Assembly (NCBI GenBank): GCA_031835245.1
Contig: JAVKOQ010000116.1
Coordinates: 96,001-160,000 of the forward strand
Direction: 5' to 3'
Length of the DNA: 64,000 nt
Origin: Balamuthia mandrillaris
Lineage: Eukaryota; Discosea; Longamoebia; Balamuthiidae
Position numbers and translations under genes: made by a program
Notes under the pieces: generated by a model
The model's database searches: none
What the model saw: only the letters and a program-made list of their open reading frames with translations
Told to the model about the DNA's origin: nothing
Part shown: positions 34,205 through 44,351 of the stretch, one piece after another
Numbering within the stretch: position 1 is the first letter of the stretch
Layout of the letters: every line of letters starts with the position of its first letter

Positions 34205-35198
34205 ATGAAGCGCAAAACAAAGAGCAGCGGCGGACCACAACCAACCTCCTCCTCCTCCTCCACCAGCAGAAGAAGACAGCTGAAGAAGCTGAAGGAGCAG
34301 GCAATAAGCTCAGAAGAAGAAGCAGAAGCGGAAAAAGTAGAAGTTGCAGAAGAAGTGGAGGGAGAACCAAGCGAAGAAGAGGAAGAGGAAGAGGAAGAGG
34401 AAGAGGAAGAGCAGGACGGTGACTACACGCCGCAAGCCTCCGCTGCTACCGCCGCCAACGGCCATCAAAACTCGCGCACAACTACCGCTAACAAATCACC
34501 GCTGCCTCGGCCTGCCCAGCGGAGCGCTGCTCACGCTACCGCTACCGCTTCCACCACCAGGAAGCTGACAGACGACGCCAAAGGTTTAGCTCTCTCCCTC
34601 TTTCGTTCTTGCGTAAGGTCCGTTCGACTTCTCTCCTCTCTCCTCTCTTCACTCTCTCCTTGCTCTCTCCAGCACACCCATACACACACTCACTCTCTAC
34701 TCTTGACGCAAACCGGCCCTCCAGTTCCTCTCTTGGAATACAAGTAGGCGAGGAGAGGGCACCGCAACAACAACGGCAACAACGGCGGCGGCGCTCGCAA
34801 TCGGATGCCTCTGAAGTGGCGGAGCTGCAACGAGTGGTGGAGAGAGTGTTTGCGGCAGCGCGACAAAACTTGGCAGCGTTGGATATACCCAAGAAATGTC
34901 CCCCTGATCCTTACTTTACTTTGGATGATGAGACGGTTCTCTCTCTCTCTCTCTCTCCCTCCCTCCCTCGAAAGAGATCTAACGAAAGGGCTTCCCAACA
35001 AACTTTGTAGGCACAAATCCAAAAGAGCTTGTTAACGGACTGCATACCGAGGCTTGTTCGTATGAAAGAGCAGCGGAGGGAGGTAGAAAAGGATTACGAG
35101 GATGAACTTCACTTCTTCACGACGTTCCAACAGGACAGCGAAAGTTTTCAAAAGCAGCACCGTGGTTTACACAATAAACGGGTAAACCTTGCTCCCTT

Positions 35199-35245
<47 letters not shown>

Positions 35246-35656
35246 ATCACTGCTCTGCTTCTCTGTTTTCTTTTCTTTTTCAAAATAGCTAGTTCTCACT
35301 TTAATCTTTCTTTCTCTTATCAGTTGCATCCAGCGCTAAGAGCAGACTTGCAAAAAGACCGAGAAGCTGCAGAGGCAGCAGAAGAAGATTCCTACTCATC
35401 TATCAAAGAACTTTCCTCGTGGTCGTCGTTACCTTCCATCACCTCCTCACCCGACAAAGAAAACGAGAAGAACGAAGAAACCGATGAAATAGAACAACTG
35501 CGAGATAGCTTCATTGCGATGTTGGACGAGTTGGATGAACGAATGGCTCCTCTTACGGACAAAGCGAACCAGGTGATGAGAACCGCCATGCAGGTACGAC
35601 AATGTCTGTTGGACAACCTTCCCGAGGAGGAGACGTTATCGCTTCGGTTCGCGTAA
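34205..35656 (+). CDS. Acidic/coiled-coil protein, possibly CENP-Q-like
   Basis: Exons 34205..34583, 34745..34935, 35011..35181, 35324..35656 join in frame to 357 residues. The N-terminal third is low complexity: basic, then a Glu run, then Ala/Thr/Ser-rich. The rest is helical: ELQRVVERVFAAARQNLAAL followed by DIPKKCPPDPYFT, then QKSLLTDCIPRLVRMKEQ, a coiled coil, LHPALRADLQKDREAAE, and a C-terminal helix. Order and feel recall the kinetochore protein CENP-Q (basic tail, coiled coil, a short HPxL-type motif), but identity is low and I cannot confirm it. It might be another small coiled-coil chromatin or motility protein. Introns contain long (CT)n arrays, for example 35199-35242. Confidence 0.6.
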
Positions 35657-35884
35657 GCAAAGTCTATTTTTTTTTTTGTACTGTATTCTTATTGCATTGC
35701 TGAAAGCGAGTCTCGAATGTTCCACTGCGCTTCAAAAAGACTTTGCGACCACGCCCAAACGCTTTCCACGCGGCCTCTTCATGTTCCTTTTCAAATGTGT
35801 CCATTCCCACAGTGAAGACAAGGGCCACACGCAGACGTGGTCTCCGCGGTCCCGATCTCATTTTCCAACTCCAGCAGCAGAGTT

Positions 35885-36400
35885 AGCCCTGGCCGTGCTC
35901 TCTCTGCTCTCTGCTCTCTGCTCTCTGCTCTCTCCTCTCTCCTGTCTCCCTTGCTGCTCTCCGCATTTCTCCTTTCTCTCTCTCTGCTCTCTGCTCTCTG
36001 CTCTCTGCTCTCTGCTCTCTGCTCTCTGCTCTCTGCTCTCTGCTCTCTGCTCTCTGCTCTCTGCTCTCTGCTCTCCTCCCCTCTCTCTTGTCTCCTCCTC
36101 TCTCTCTCCTCTCTCTTCCTGTCTCCCTGTCTCCTCTCTCCTCTCTCCTCTCTCCTCTCTCCTGTCTCCTCTCCTCCTCTCTCCTCTCTCCTCTCTCCCT
36201 CTCTCCCTCTCTCCTCTCTCTCTCTCTCTCTCTCCCTCTCTCCTTGTCCCTCTCTCTCCCTCTCTCCTCTCTCCTCTCTCTCTCTCCTCTCTCTCCTCTC
36301 TCCTCTCTCTCCTCTCTCCTCTCTCCTCTCTCCTCTCTCCTGTCTCCTCTCTCCTCTCCAGGCTCCTCTCCTGTCTCCTCTCCTGGCTCCATGTTTTGAT
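35885..36400 (+). repeat. CT-type satellite: TGCTCTC array followed by CTCTCCT array
   Basis: First part (about 35897-36075) is a near-perfect 7-base TGCTCTC tandem. It then changes to CTCTCCT and CTCTCTC variants up to about 36380. A further short stretch is at 36496-36545. No gene is supported in it. A complementary (GA-type) array of the same unit types lies at 40321-40552, on the far side of the kelch gene. Confidence 0.92.
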
Positions 36401-36403
36401 CTG

Positions 36404-36500
36404 TTACTGAAAGTTTCAAACCACCAATCAAAAATCAAAACAAAGGCTTAAACTTACCATAAAAAGGCCTCATCTGTTGTCTGTTTCTTTGTCTCATCTC
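36404..36500 (+). repeat. Dispersed repeat, copy 2 (upstream of the kelch gene)
   Basis: Second copy of the element at 24959-25050, same orientation. It lies within the CT satellite and about 400 bp before the kelch start codon. The two copies are close to identical apart from a few substitutions and a 5-base length change near the 3' end. Confidence 0.8.
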
Positions 36501-36793
36501 CTCTCTCCTCTCTCCTCTCCTGGCTCCTCTCTCCTGTCTCCTCTCCGTCGAAGCTTACGTCAGGGGTGACGGGATTTGCTGATGCATGACATCATTAAAA
36601 AAAAAAGGAGATCACAGCTGCAGTAGCACTGCACTACCGTTGCACAAATCTGGACCCCAAAAAAAAAAGATAACGATAATAACCGGGGCGGCCCGTTCGG
36701 CTCACCCCAACCACCATCACCACCACCACCCCAACCACAACACATCCACGAAAAAAAAAAGAAAAAAGAGAGCTCGCTTTGCTTTCGCTTGTG

Positions 36794-36838
<45 letters not shown>

Positions 36839-36901
36839 GAAGACCAGAGAAAAGCAGAACAAAGAAAAACAAAATTGCGCGCGCCTCACCCCTTGGGAGA
36901 G
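36501..36901 (+). promoter_or_regulatory. Promoter and leader region of the kelch-SAM gene
   Basis: Contains a CRE-like site TGACATCA (36587-36594), an ACGTCA half site near 36557, poly-A runs, and a (GA)n array at 36799-36840 in the probable leader. Start of transcription is not determined. Confidence 0.35.
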
Positions 36902-39900
36902 ATGAGGCGTTCAGCTGGGGGTAGCGGTTCTTCCTCCCCTTCCCCTTCCTCCTCTGCCTCGTCCTCGGCCACGAACTCTTCCTCCTCCACCGCAACCACC
37001 GCTTCTCCTTCCTCTTCTGCACCGCCCCCCTCTTCAGCCAACCAGCAGCCACAACAGCAACAGCAGCAACAACGAAAGACGGTATGGACGCGGCCAAGCG
37101 TGAGCGGTCCTGCCCCCTCTGCACGGTGCGCCCATTCCACCACCGTCGTGGCCAGCAACGTCTTCATCTTTGGTGGGTGGGATGGTAACAAGATGCTAAA
37201 CGACTTACACATGCTGCATACCGGTTAGTTGTTTTTTTAAAAAGTTTTCAAAACTTTCTTTTTTTTTTGGGATTTTTTTCTGTTTCTTCTTTTTTTTATT
37301 ATAACAATGATTTGTTTCAATCCATCCCTTTTTTTTTAAAAAAAAAAACAAACATAAAATAATTTAACAAAAAAAAAAACATTAAAAAAACAACAGACCT
37401 GGTGAGCAGTTCCACGCCCAGCCTGACGTGGAGCAAGCCGATAACGACGGGAATAGCGCCAGGTCCAAGGGCTGGCCATACCGTGGAGGCCGTCGACACC
37501 AAGCTCTACCTCTTTGGTGGTGGCAATGGCGTGCGGTACCTTAATGACCTGTATACCCTTGATGCTGGTTTGTATTATTTTATCGTTGCTTTCTTTCACG
37601 TTGTTTCTTTTTTGCTTTCCTTTCTATAATTCTCTTATCTCTTGTTTCTTATTTCTTGTTTCATGTTCTTCTTCTTGGTGGTGGTGGTGTTGTCTTGTTC
37701 TTGTTCTTCTTCTTGTTCTTGTTCTCCTTGTTCTTGTTCTTGTTCTTCTTGTTCTTCTTGTTCTTGTTCTTCTTCTTCTTCTTGTTCTTCTTCTTCTTCT
37801 TCTTCTTCTTCTTCTTCTTCTTCTTCTTTCTTCTTTCTTCTATCCTCTATCTTTCTTCTTCTTCACTTGCATTATTATAATAATAACAAAAAAAAAAAAA
37901 AGAAACGATGAGTTGGTCGCAAGCATATGTGGCAGGGACTAGTCCTGCCGCTCGATCGAGACACACAATGACTCTGGTGGCTGGGCTGGACGGCACTGCT
38001 AAGTTTGTTGTAATGGGTGGTGGTGATGACACCCGTGTATATAACGATGTTTACGTGCTTGATACTGGTACTCTTTCTTGTCCTATGGCTCTCTCTATTC
38101 TCTGTTCTACTTCCCTCCCCATCTCTCTCTCCCTGTTCTCTGCTTCTCATTGTTCGTCTTTAAATTTGTGATTTCATAAAAGGAACGATGGCATGGTCAC
38201 GGCCAGTAACGAAAGGGGCTGCTCCGGTGGCTCGGTGGGGTCACACAGCTACTCTCATCGGCACGAATCAGATATTTATCTTTGGTGGCCATGACGGCAC
38301 CCGCATGCTCAACGATCTCTTTGTCCTAAACACGGGTTCCGTTTCTCTCCTCTTCACTTTTTCTTGCCAACCTCTCCTTTGCTTCCGTCTCATCCTGTTG
38401 ATGAAACTCTTTTAGACACAATGACGTGGCAGCAGATCTCGCCACATGGTACTGTTCCTTCAGCACGAGCAGGTCACACGGCCACTGCCATCATGGACAA
38501 GATATTCATCTTCGGAGGTGGCGATGGAACGCGCATTCTGAACGATCTCTACTTGTTCGATCCCAACACGTTGACCTTCACTCGTCCCAACATATCCCAC
38601 ATGGCTCCTGCTGCTCGCTGCGCGCATACTGCCACTACTCTCGAGCTCAAATCACTGCTTTTTTACGGTGGAGGTACTGTCGTAGTTGATGTTTGCTGTG
38701 TTTCTTATTTCTTTTGACTCTGTTGTTTGTTGTCAGGCGATGGTACCAGGCGATTTAAGGACTTGTATTTATTGGATGCTGGTAAGCCCTCTCTCTCTAT
38801 CTCTCTCTTCTATCTCTCTCTCTCTCTCTCTCTCTCTCGCTTGCACGATAAGATCCAGTTGTAAGTTATTTCTCTCTCCTCTCTCTCTAGAATCGGTGCT
38901 GCGAATGGAGGCTCGCACCAAAGAAAAACAGAAGCAATGCAAAGGCCAACACAACAGACGGAATGATAAGCCTCAAGACCATCTCGTCAATGCAAAATGT
39001 ACACTTCAGTCTTTGTGTGTCGTCCTACTCCCTAAACAAACACTTATCTCCTTCTCCTTCTCCTTTCTCAGCATTGGCGCAGTGGTTGAATGGGCTTGGC
39101 ATGCGCCAGTATGTGGATAATTTTACGCGGGAAGAAATTACTTTGGAGGTTGTCCCTTTGCTAACTGAAACTCACTTGGAAAAATTGGGTGTGTCGACCA
39201 TGGGTGCTCGGTTGCGCATCCTCTCTGCTATCGAGGAGTTAAAGCAATACCGGCAGTCCAAACAAGGTTTTGTTTGCTGTTTTTGTTTGTTTGTTTGTTT
39301 GTTTTTTGCTTGCAAATCTTTCTGCTCGTTCTCGTTCTCGTTAATTCTCTCCTTGTAGCTGACACCAGCTTCTTTTGGAATAGAAGATAAGCCAGATGAA
39401 GCAAGACTGCCGAAAGCCTTGAAGCAAATTAACCAAAACCTCCAACAAATAACAGCAGGATTGGAGGCCCTCAACAAGTCGTTGCTCACCTTCGCACCTT
39501 TCGCGGGTCTCCTGGCTCAAGAGGAGGCTGAGATCTCCGAATCCGAACACGAGGACTCAGACGAACCTTCCTCTTATCTTGCTCATCACTCTTCTTCAAA
39601 TTATAGTGACTCAAACCATCCTTCTTCTCCTTCACAACAAACTCAACACTATCACAACAATAACAACAATAACAACAATCCTACGCACCACAACAACATG
39701 AGCGGCGGTACTCAACATCCTCCACCTCCTTCCACTTCTCCTTCCTATCAACACTATCATCATCATCTCCATCATCTCCCTTCTTCCTCCTCTTATCCCC
39801 CTTATCAACCGCCTCCCTCATCATCCTCCAACAATACAACGATGATGGTTGGTCATCGCTCTCCCTCCCCTCCTTCTCCCGCCTCCATTGTTAACGCGGT

Positions 39901-40204
39901 CGCAGCCGCTGCACGTGCTTCCTCCTCCTCCTCATGCCCTTCTTCCTCTGTTACTTCTCCTCGTGGCTCTCCTTCCTCCTACGAGCATCACGTTCCACAT
40001 CAACCAGTGCACAGCAACACTTCTTCTCCTTCTTCTGGTTCCTCTTCTTCTGCTTCTTCTATCTGTAATAATGGCAGCTGTACTCATCCTCAGTCCCATC
40101 AGCAACATCATCTACATCAACATCATCAACATCACCAACAACAACAGCAGCAGATGCAACATCATCCACAGCAGCAGCATCAGTACCAGGAGAATTCTTC
40201 ATAA
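36902..40204 (+). CDS. Six-repeat kelch protein with SAM domain
   Basis: Exons 36902..37223, 37397..37567, 37903..38067, 38183..38335, 38416..38673, 38737..38781, 38891..38998, 39072..39266, 39369..40204 join in frame to 750 residues. After a Ser/Pro/Gln-rich N-terminus come six kelch repeats of the form HT-(x)-FGGGDGTR-LNDLYLLD, then a short basic linker, a SAM domain (LAQWLNGLGMRQYVDNFTRE to GARLRILSAIEELKQ), a short coiled coil, and a Ser/His/Asn/Gln-rich tail. Kelch propellers and SAM domains both bind proteins, so a scaffold role is inferred. Introns after repeats 1-4 and 6 fall at the same phase-1 spot in LD(A/T)|G, which indicates repeat-by-exon duplication. The acceptor ACACCAG|CTTCT at 39369 avoids a stop. 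Intron 2 has a TTC/TTG array. Confidence 0.88.
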
Positions 40205-40764
40205 AAAGTGGGTGGGACTCAATCTGTTTTTAAATATTTTTTGTGTGTGTGTTTAGACAAGAAAGCTTTTAGCATTATTGAAAAGACTTCAGCTTTTCCA
40301 TGGTTTGAAAATAGTGCAGCGAGAAGAGAGGAGAGAGCAGAGAGCAGAGAGCAGAGAGCAGAGAGGAGAGAGGGGAGAGGAGAGAGGAGAGAGGAGAGAG
40401 AAGGAGAGGAGAGGAGAGGAGAGAGAGGAGAGAGGAGAGAGCAGAGAGAAGAGAGGAGAGGAGAGAGGAGAGAGGAGAGAGGAGAGAGGAGATAAGGAGA
40501 GAGGAGAGGAGAGGAGAGAGGAGAGAGCAGAGAGGAGAGAGGAGAGAGGAAAATGAACGACAAATTTTTCAAAAAACGAATTATTCCGAATAGTGCGTGG
40601 CTGTAATAACGGAGGAGACAAGCAAGGCCATACGAACAGAGAAGCCTTCTCTTTTTCCTTTTGGCTGTAGTAACGGAGGAGGCCTGTCCTGTTTAACACT
40701 TGGTCAAGTGTGTGCGTGTGCTCTGTTCAAACGTTTGAAACGTGCAAAGAAGAAGAAGAAGAAG
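40205..40764 (+). repeat. GA-type satellite and spacer between kelch and C2-TPR-PH genes
   Basis: The array AGAGGAG/AGAGAGG with AGAGCAG units runs from about 40321 to 40552. It is the complement of the 35.9-36.4 kb satellite, so the kelch gene sits between inverted arrays. The remainder up to the next ATG holds no gene. Confidence 0.85.
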
Positions 40765-43700
40765 ATGGCTTCTTCACAAGAAGTCGGTGGCCGGCTATAT
40801 TTGACCGGTTTGTTCCTTTCTTCTTTTGTTCTTCTTCCGCTTTTTTCAACTCTTTCCTCCAGGGTTAATCCTTTTCATTCTTTCTTCTCTCTTCTGGGTG
40901 TGTTGTTTCTATTGGGTGGATCGGATATTGTTGAAAAAAAAAAAGTGGTGGGAGGACGAAACCTTGCCAGTCAAAGACCAGTGCAAGGTTCCATCGATCC
41001 CTACTGCATCATTTCTGGCGGCAGAGAAAAGTACAAGACGCAAGTACAGGAAAAGGTTTTCTTCTTCTTCACCGCTAGCTTCTCGCTTTTTTTAAATGCT
41101 TTGTTCTTATATTTTCTAAATGCCAAGACGAACTCGCCGCAATGGAATGAAGACTTTCAGATGTACAGTACCTTCTTCTTTTCGTTTCGCCTATGCGTGA
41201 CTTTCATCTTATTCTCTCTCTCTCTCTCTCTCTCAACTGGTTTTTGCAACCGAAGAAACGTTTTGGAGCCATTTACAAAGCTGGAGGTGAGCGTGTGGAG
41301 CCATGGCAGTGAAGACTTTTTAGGTTTGCAAGTCCTGCTTTGCTTTTTCTTCCTCTTCTGTTTGTTTTGTCGTCGCTTTCTTGTAGTGTGGTTCATTCTC
41401 TCTCTTCTCTCCTCTCTTCTCTCTTCTCTCTTCTCTCTTCTCTCTTCTCTCTTCTCTCTTCTCTCTTCTCTCTTCTCTCTTCTCTCTTCTCTCTTCTCTC
41501 TTCTCTCTTCTCTCTTCTCTCTTCTCTCTCTTGTTTTTCCAAATGAGCAGGAAAGGTGGTGTTGCCGTTAGTGGATTATAGCGAGGACGCTGCTGCCCAG
41601 AACTGGTTCACTCTGCAGCCACGCAGCGAGGCTGACACCTCTGTCACTGGTGATATCGAGCTTAAGCTTCAATACAAATATGTTCGGGTATGTTATCTTT
41701 TCTTCTTATTATTTCTTCGGTGTTCGTTTTTCTCGTTTACTGAGTCTTACCTCCATGCTTCTCTGTTTCTCTATTTCCTCCATTTCTTCTTCTTTCACTT
41801 CTTGTTATCTCGTTCTTGCTTTGATGATACTAATGCGATTGGTCATGATAATGTGAAGGAATGGGAGATATTATATCAAGGAATGCAGCAAATGAAACGA
41901 CAGGATTGGAGGGGCGCTTTGCAGAGTTTGACAAGAGCTATTGATCAGTTTCCTGATGAGGAAAACCTCTATAGTTCGCGCTCAGCTGTCTGCGTGGAGC
42001 TAAAGATGTCGCAGGAGGCTCTTGCTGATGCTCAGAAACTCATCAACCTTAATCCGAATTCTGCTGAGGCATGATCCTCTTGCTTCTTCTTATTCTTCTT
42101 CCTCCTTTCCCTTCCTCTTTTTCTTCTTCCCTCGAAACTAACACATCTACAAATAGGGCTACTATAGGACAGGAATGGTTTATATGGCGGAGGAAGAGTA
42201 CCTTCACGCGGAGGAGGAGTTCTTGAAAGCTCTCCGTTTCAATTCGCGTGATAGTCGGGTGAAAAGTGCCCTTGATGACATCAAACATCGTTCCACGAAG
42301 CACAGAGTAAGAGAGGCCATCGCCAACGGTAAAGCCGCATTCACCGAGCGAGGAGACTATAATACTGCTATTAAACATTTTACAGACGTATATCTCTCTT
42401 CTCCACATCTTCGCTCTCCCTGATGAGTAACAAACGTCTTATAGGCACTGGAAGGCAACCCACATAACTGTGCGCTTTATACGTACAGAGCGACCGCTTA
42501 CATGGCTTTGGGAAAGCTGGAGGAAGCCGCTTTGGATGCTATGAAGATTGTTCAAATAAATCCCGATTGGCCCAAAGTACATTCCACCCTATGTTATTCC
42601 TCTGGATTTTTCTTGTCTTCTTTCTCCTTTTTCTTGCTTCGTTAACACGAATACCAATAATTACAAGTCTGAAAGCACAAAGAGTGGTTATTTGGAGAAG
42701 AAAGGCAAGATCAACGTAATGATGCGCCGCCGTTGGTTTGTCATGAAGCATTACTTCCTCTACTACTATAACACCGAAAAGGTTTTTAATCTTTTGCCCT
42801 TCTTTTTTAAAAAAAAACCTCTCAACTTTAAACATAGCACAAAAGAAGACACAGACCTGACTTTTCTTTGTTGCTGGTAGGACGCAGAACCGAATGGAGT
42901 GGTCGTATTGGCCAACTTTCGGCTGAAACGACGACGTGGCAAAGGCTTTGCCTTGAAGACACCAGGTAGAGCCTACGAGCTGAGGGCCGATAGTGAGTTG
43001 GAGAGCGATGCTTGGGTGGACGTCCTCCAATCAGTTAGCGGGCCTAGGTTCATCCTTCCTGTGGACAAGAGCGACAGTGTCATTTACTTCCGCACTGCTC
43101 AGGATCGTACCAGCACTTATACAAAGATCAATCCGTTGAAGGTTAGTCTTGTTTCTTTCTGTTTGTGGTTCCTTCCTATCTTTCTTCTCTCCCTCCCCCT
43201 CTCCTCTCTCTCTCTTCTCTCTCTTCTCTCTCTTCTCTCTCTCTCTCTCTCTCTCTCTCATAATGACCTTGTGCAGTTGGCCAACTCCGTACAAAGAAAA
43301 TTCAATAGCGCGGTAATTATACTTCCTCCAGTTGCTTCTCGTCTCTCGCTTTGCTTGTTCTCTACTCTTTTGTTCTAACATTATTCTTCCCATAAACAAA
43401 ACCAAACCTAACTAACCTAACCAGATGACAACAATAACACTGCAAAATCCGGATTGTATGGGATGGTTAGAAAAATCAGGAGAGTATAGCGATGTCTTCC
43501 AACGCCGTTGGTTCATCCTCAAAATGAAGACTCTGTTCTATTTTGTAGACCAACAGGAGCCCAATCCTCGCAACGTCACTCCTAAAGGACAGATCGCTTT
43601 GGAGGGAGCTCATTTTCAGACCATCAGCGAGTTGGGCCATCAGTTCAGCATTGTCACTCCTGACAGAACGTTTCAGTTGAGAGCAGATAACGCGGAGGAG

Positions 43701-44351
43701 TATGCCAAGTGGAAGAACAAGCTGTTGCCAGTTTGCCCAGAGACTCAAGTTCGAGAGGAGACATTGGAGGAGAATGAAGAAGCGGAGGGTGCAGGAGAGA
43801 ATGCAGCAGGAAAACAAAAAGAGAAGCGGCAACAGGAGTTCTTTGACGGCTCAGCTGCATCTGCATCTCCACGAAGATCATTCTTCATGGATGTACAATC
43901 GAAAGGAGCAGAGTCGCAGCAGCAACAACAAAGCAGTGCCCGCTCCAAATGGGGAAGTCAACAAGAATCAGTGATAGACTCTTCTCCTCAACAGTACAAA
44001 CCACAAAGAGAAGATACAGGAGGAAGCTCTTTGGAGGATCTCATCAACCATTCCTCCTCTTCCTCTGCCTATACTGCCTCTTCCCGAGGCAGAAGAGGAA
44101 ACGACATCTCTTCCTCTGAAAACAGATACTTTCAACGTTTTGGCTTGAACTCGCCCATGTCTTCTGATGTGGAGACCGTAAATCCTTTTGGTTCTTCTTC
44201 TTCGCTTTTGTCTTCCTCTGGCGGTGGCAGTCATCATTCTTTGAAGGACTTGAGCAATCTTGGAGGAGTAGACATTGAAACGCCGTTGTTAGGCGATCAT
44301 CATTACCACCAAAAGCAGGATGGCTGTTGTTCCCATTGTCTCCTTTGCTAA
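40765..44351 (+). CDS. C2-TPR-PH-PH domain protein
   Basis: Exons 40765..40807, 40946..41055, 41128..41162, 41256..41323, 41551..41687, 41859..42068, 42157..42387, 42445..42576, 42668..42781, 42881..43141, 43277..43312, 43425..44351 join in frame to 767 residues. It begins with a C2 domain (GRLYLTVVGGRNLAS, SIDPYCIISGG, NSPQWNEDFQ), then TPR helices (RQDWRGALQSLTRAIDQFPD, GYYRTGMVYMAEEEY, ALYTYRATAYMALGKLEEA), a first PH domain (SGYLEKKGKINVMMRRRWFV ... WVDVLQS), a second PH domain (GWLEKSGEYSDVFQRRWFIL ... YAKWKNKLLP) and a Ser-rich tail ending in a Cys/His cluster. Likely a phospholipid- and Ca2+-responsive membrane adaptor. The intron after 42068 uses a GC-AG donor. A TTCTCTC array (41397-41528) fills the fourth intron. 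I know no characterised protein with this exact order. Confidence 0.85.

Noticed and set aside
35885-36450. Long open frames of Ser/Leu/Cys or Arg/Glu repeats on both strands
   Set aside because: They are translations of the CT satellite; no domain and all frames are equally open.
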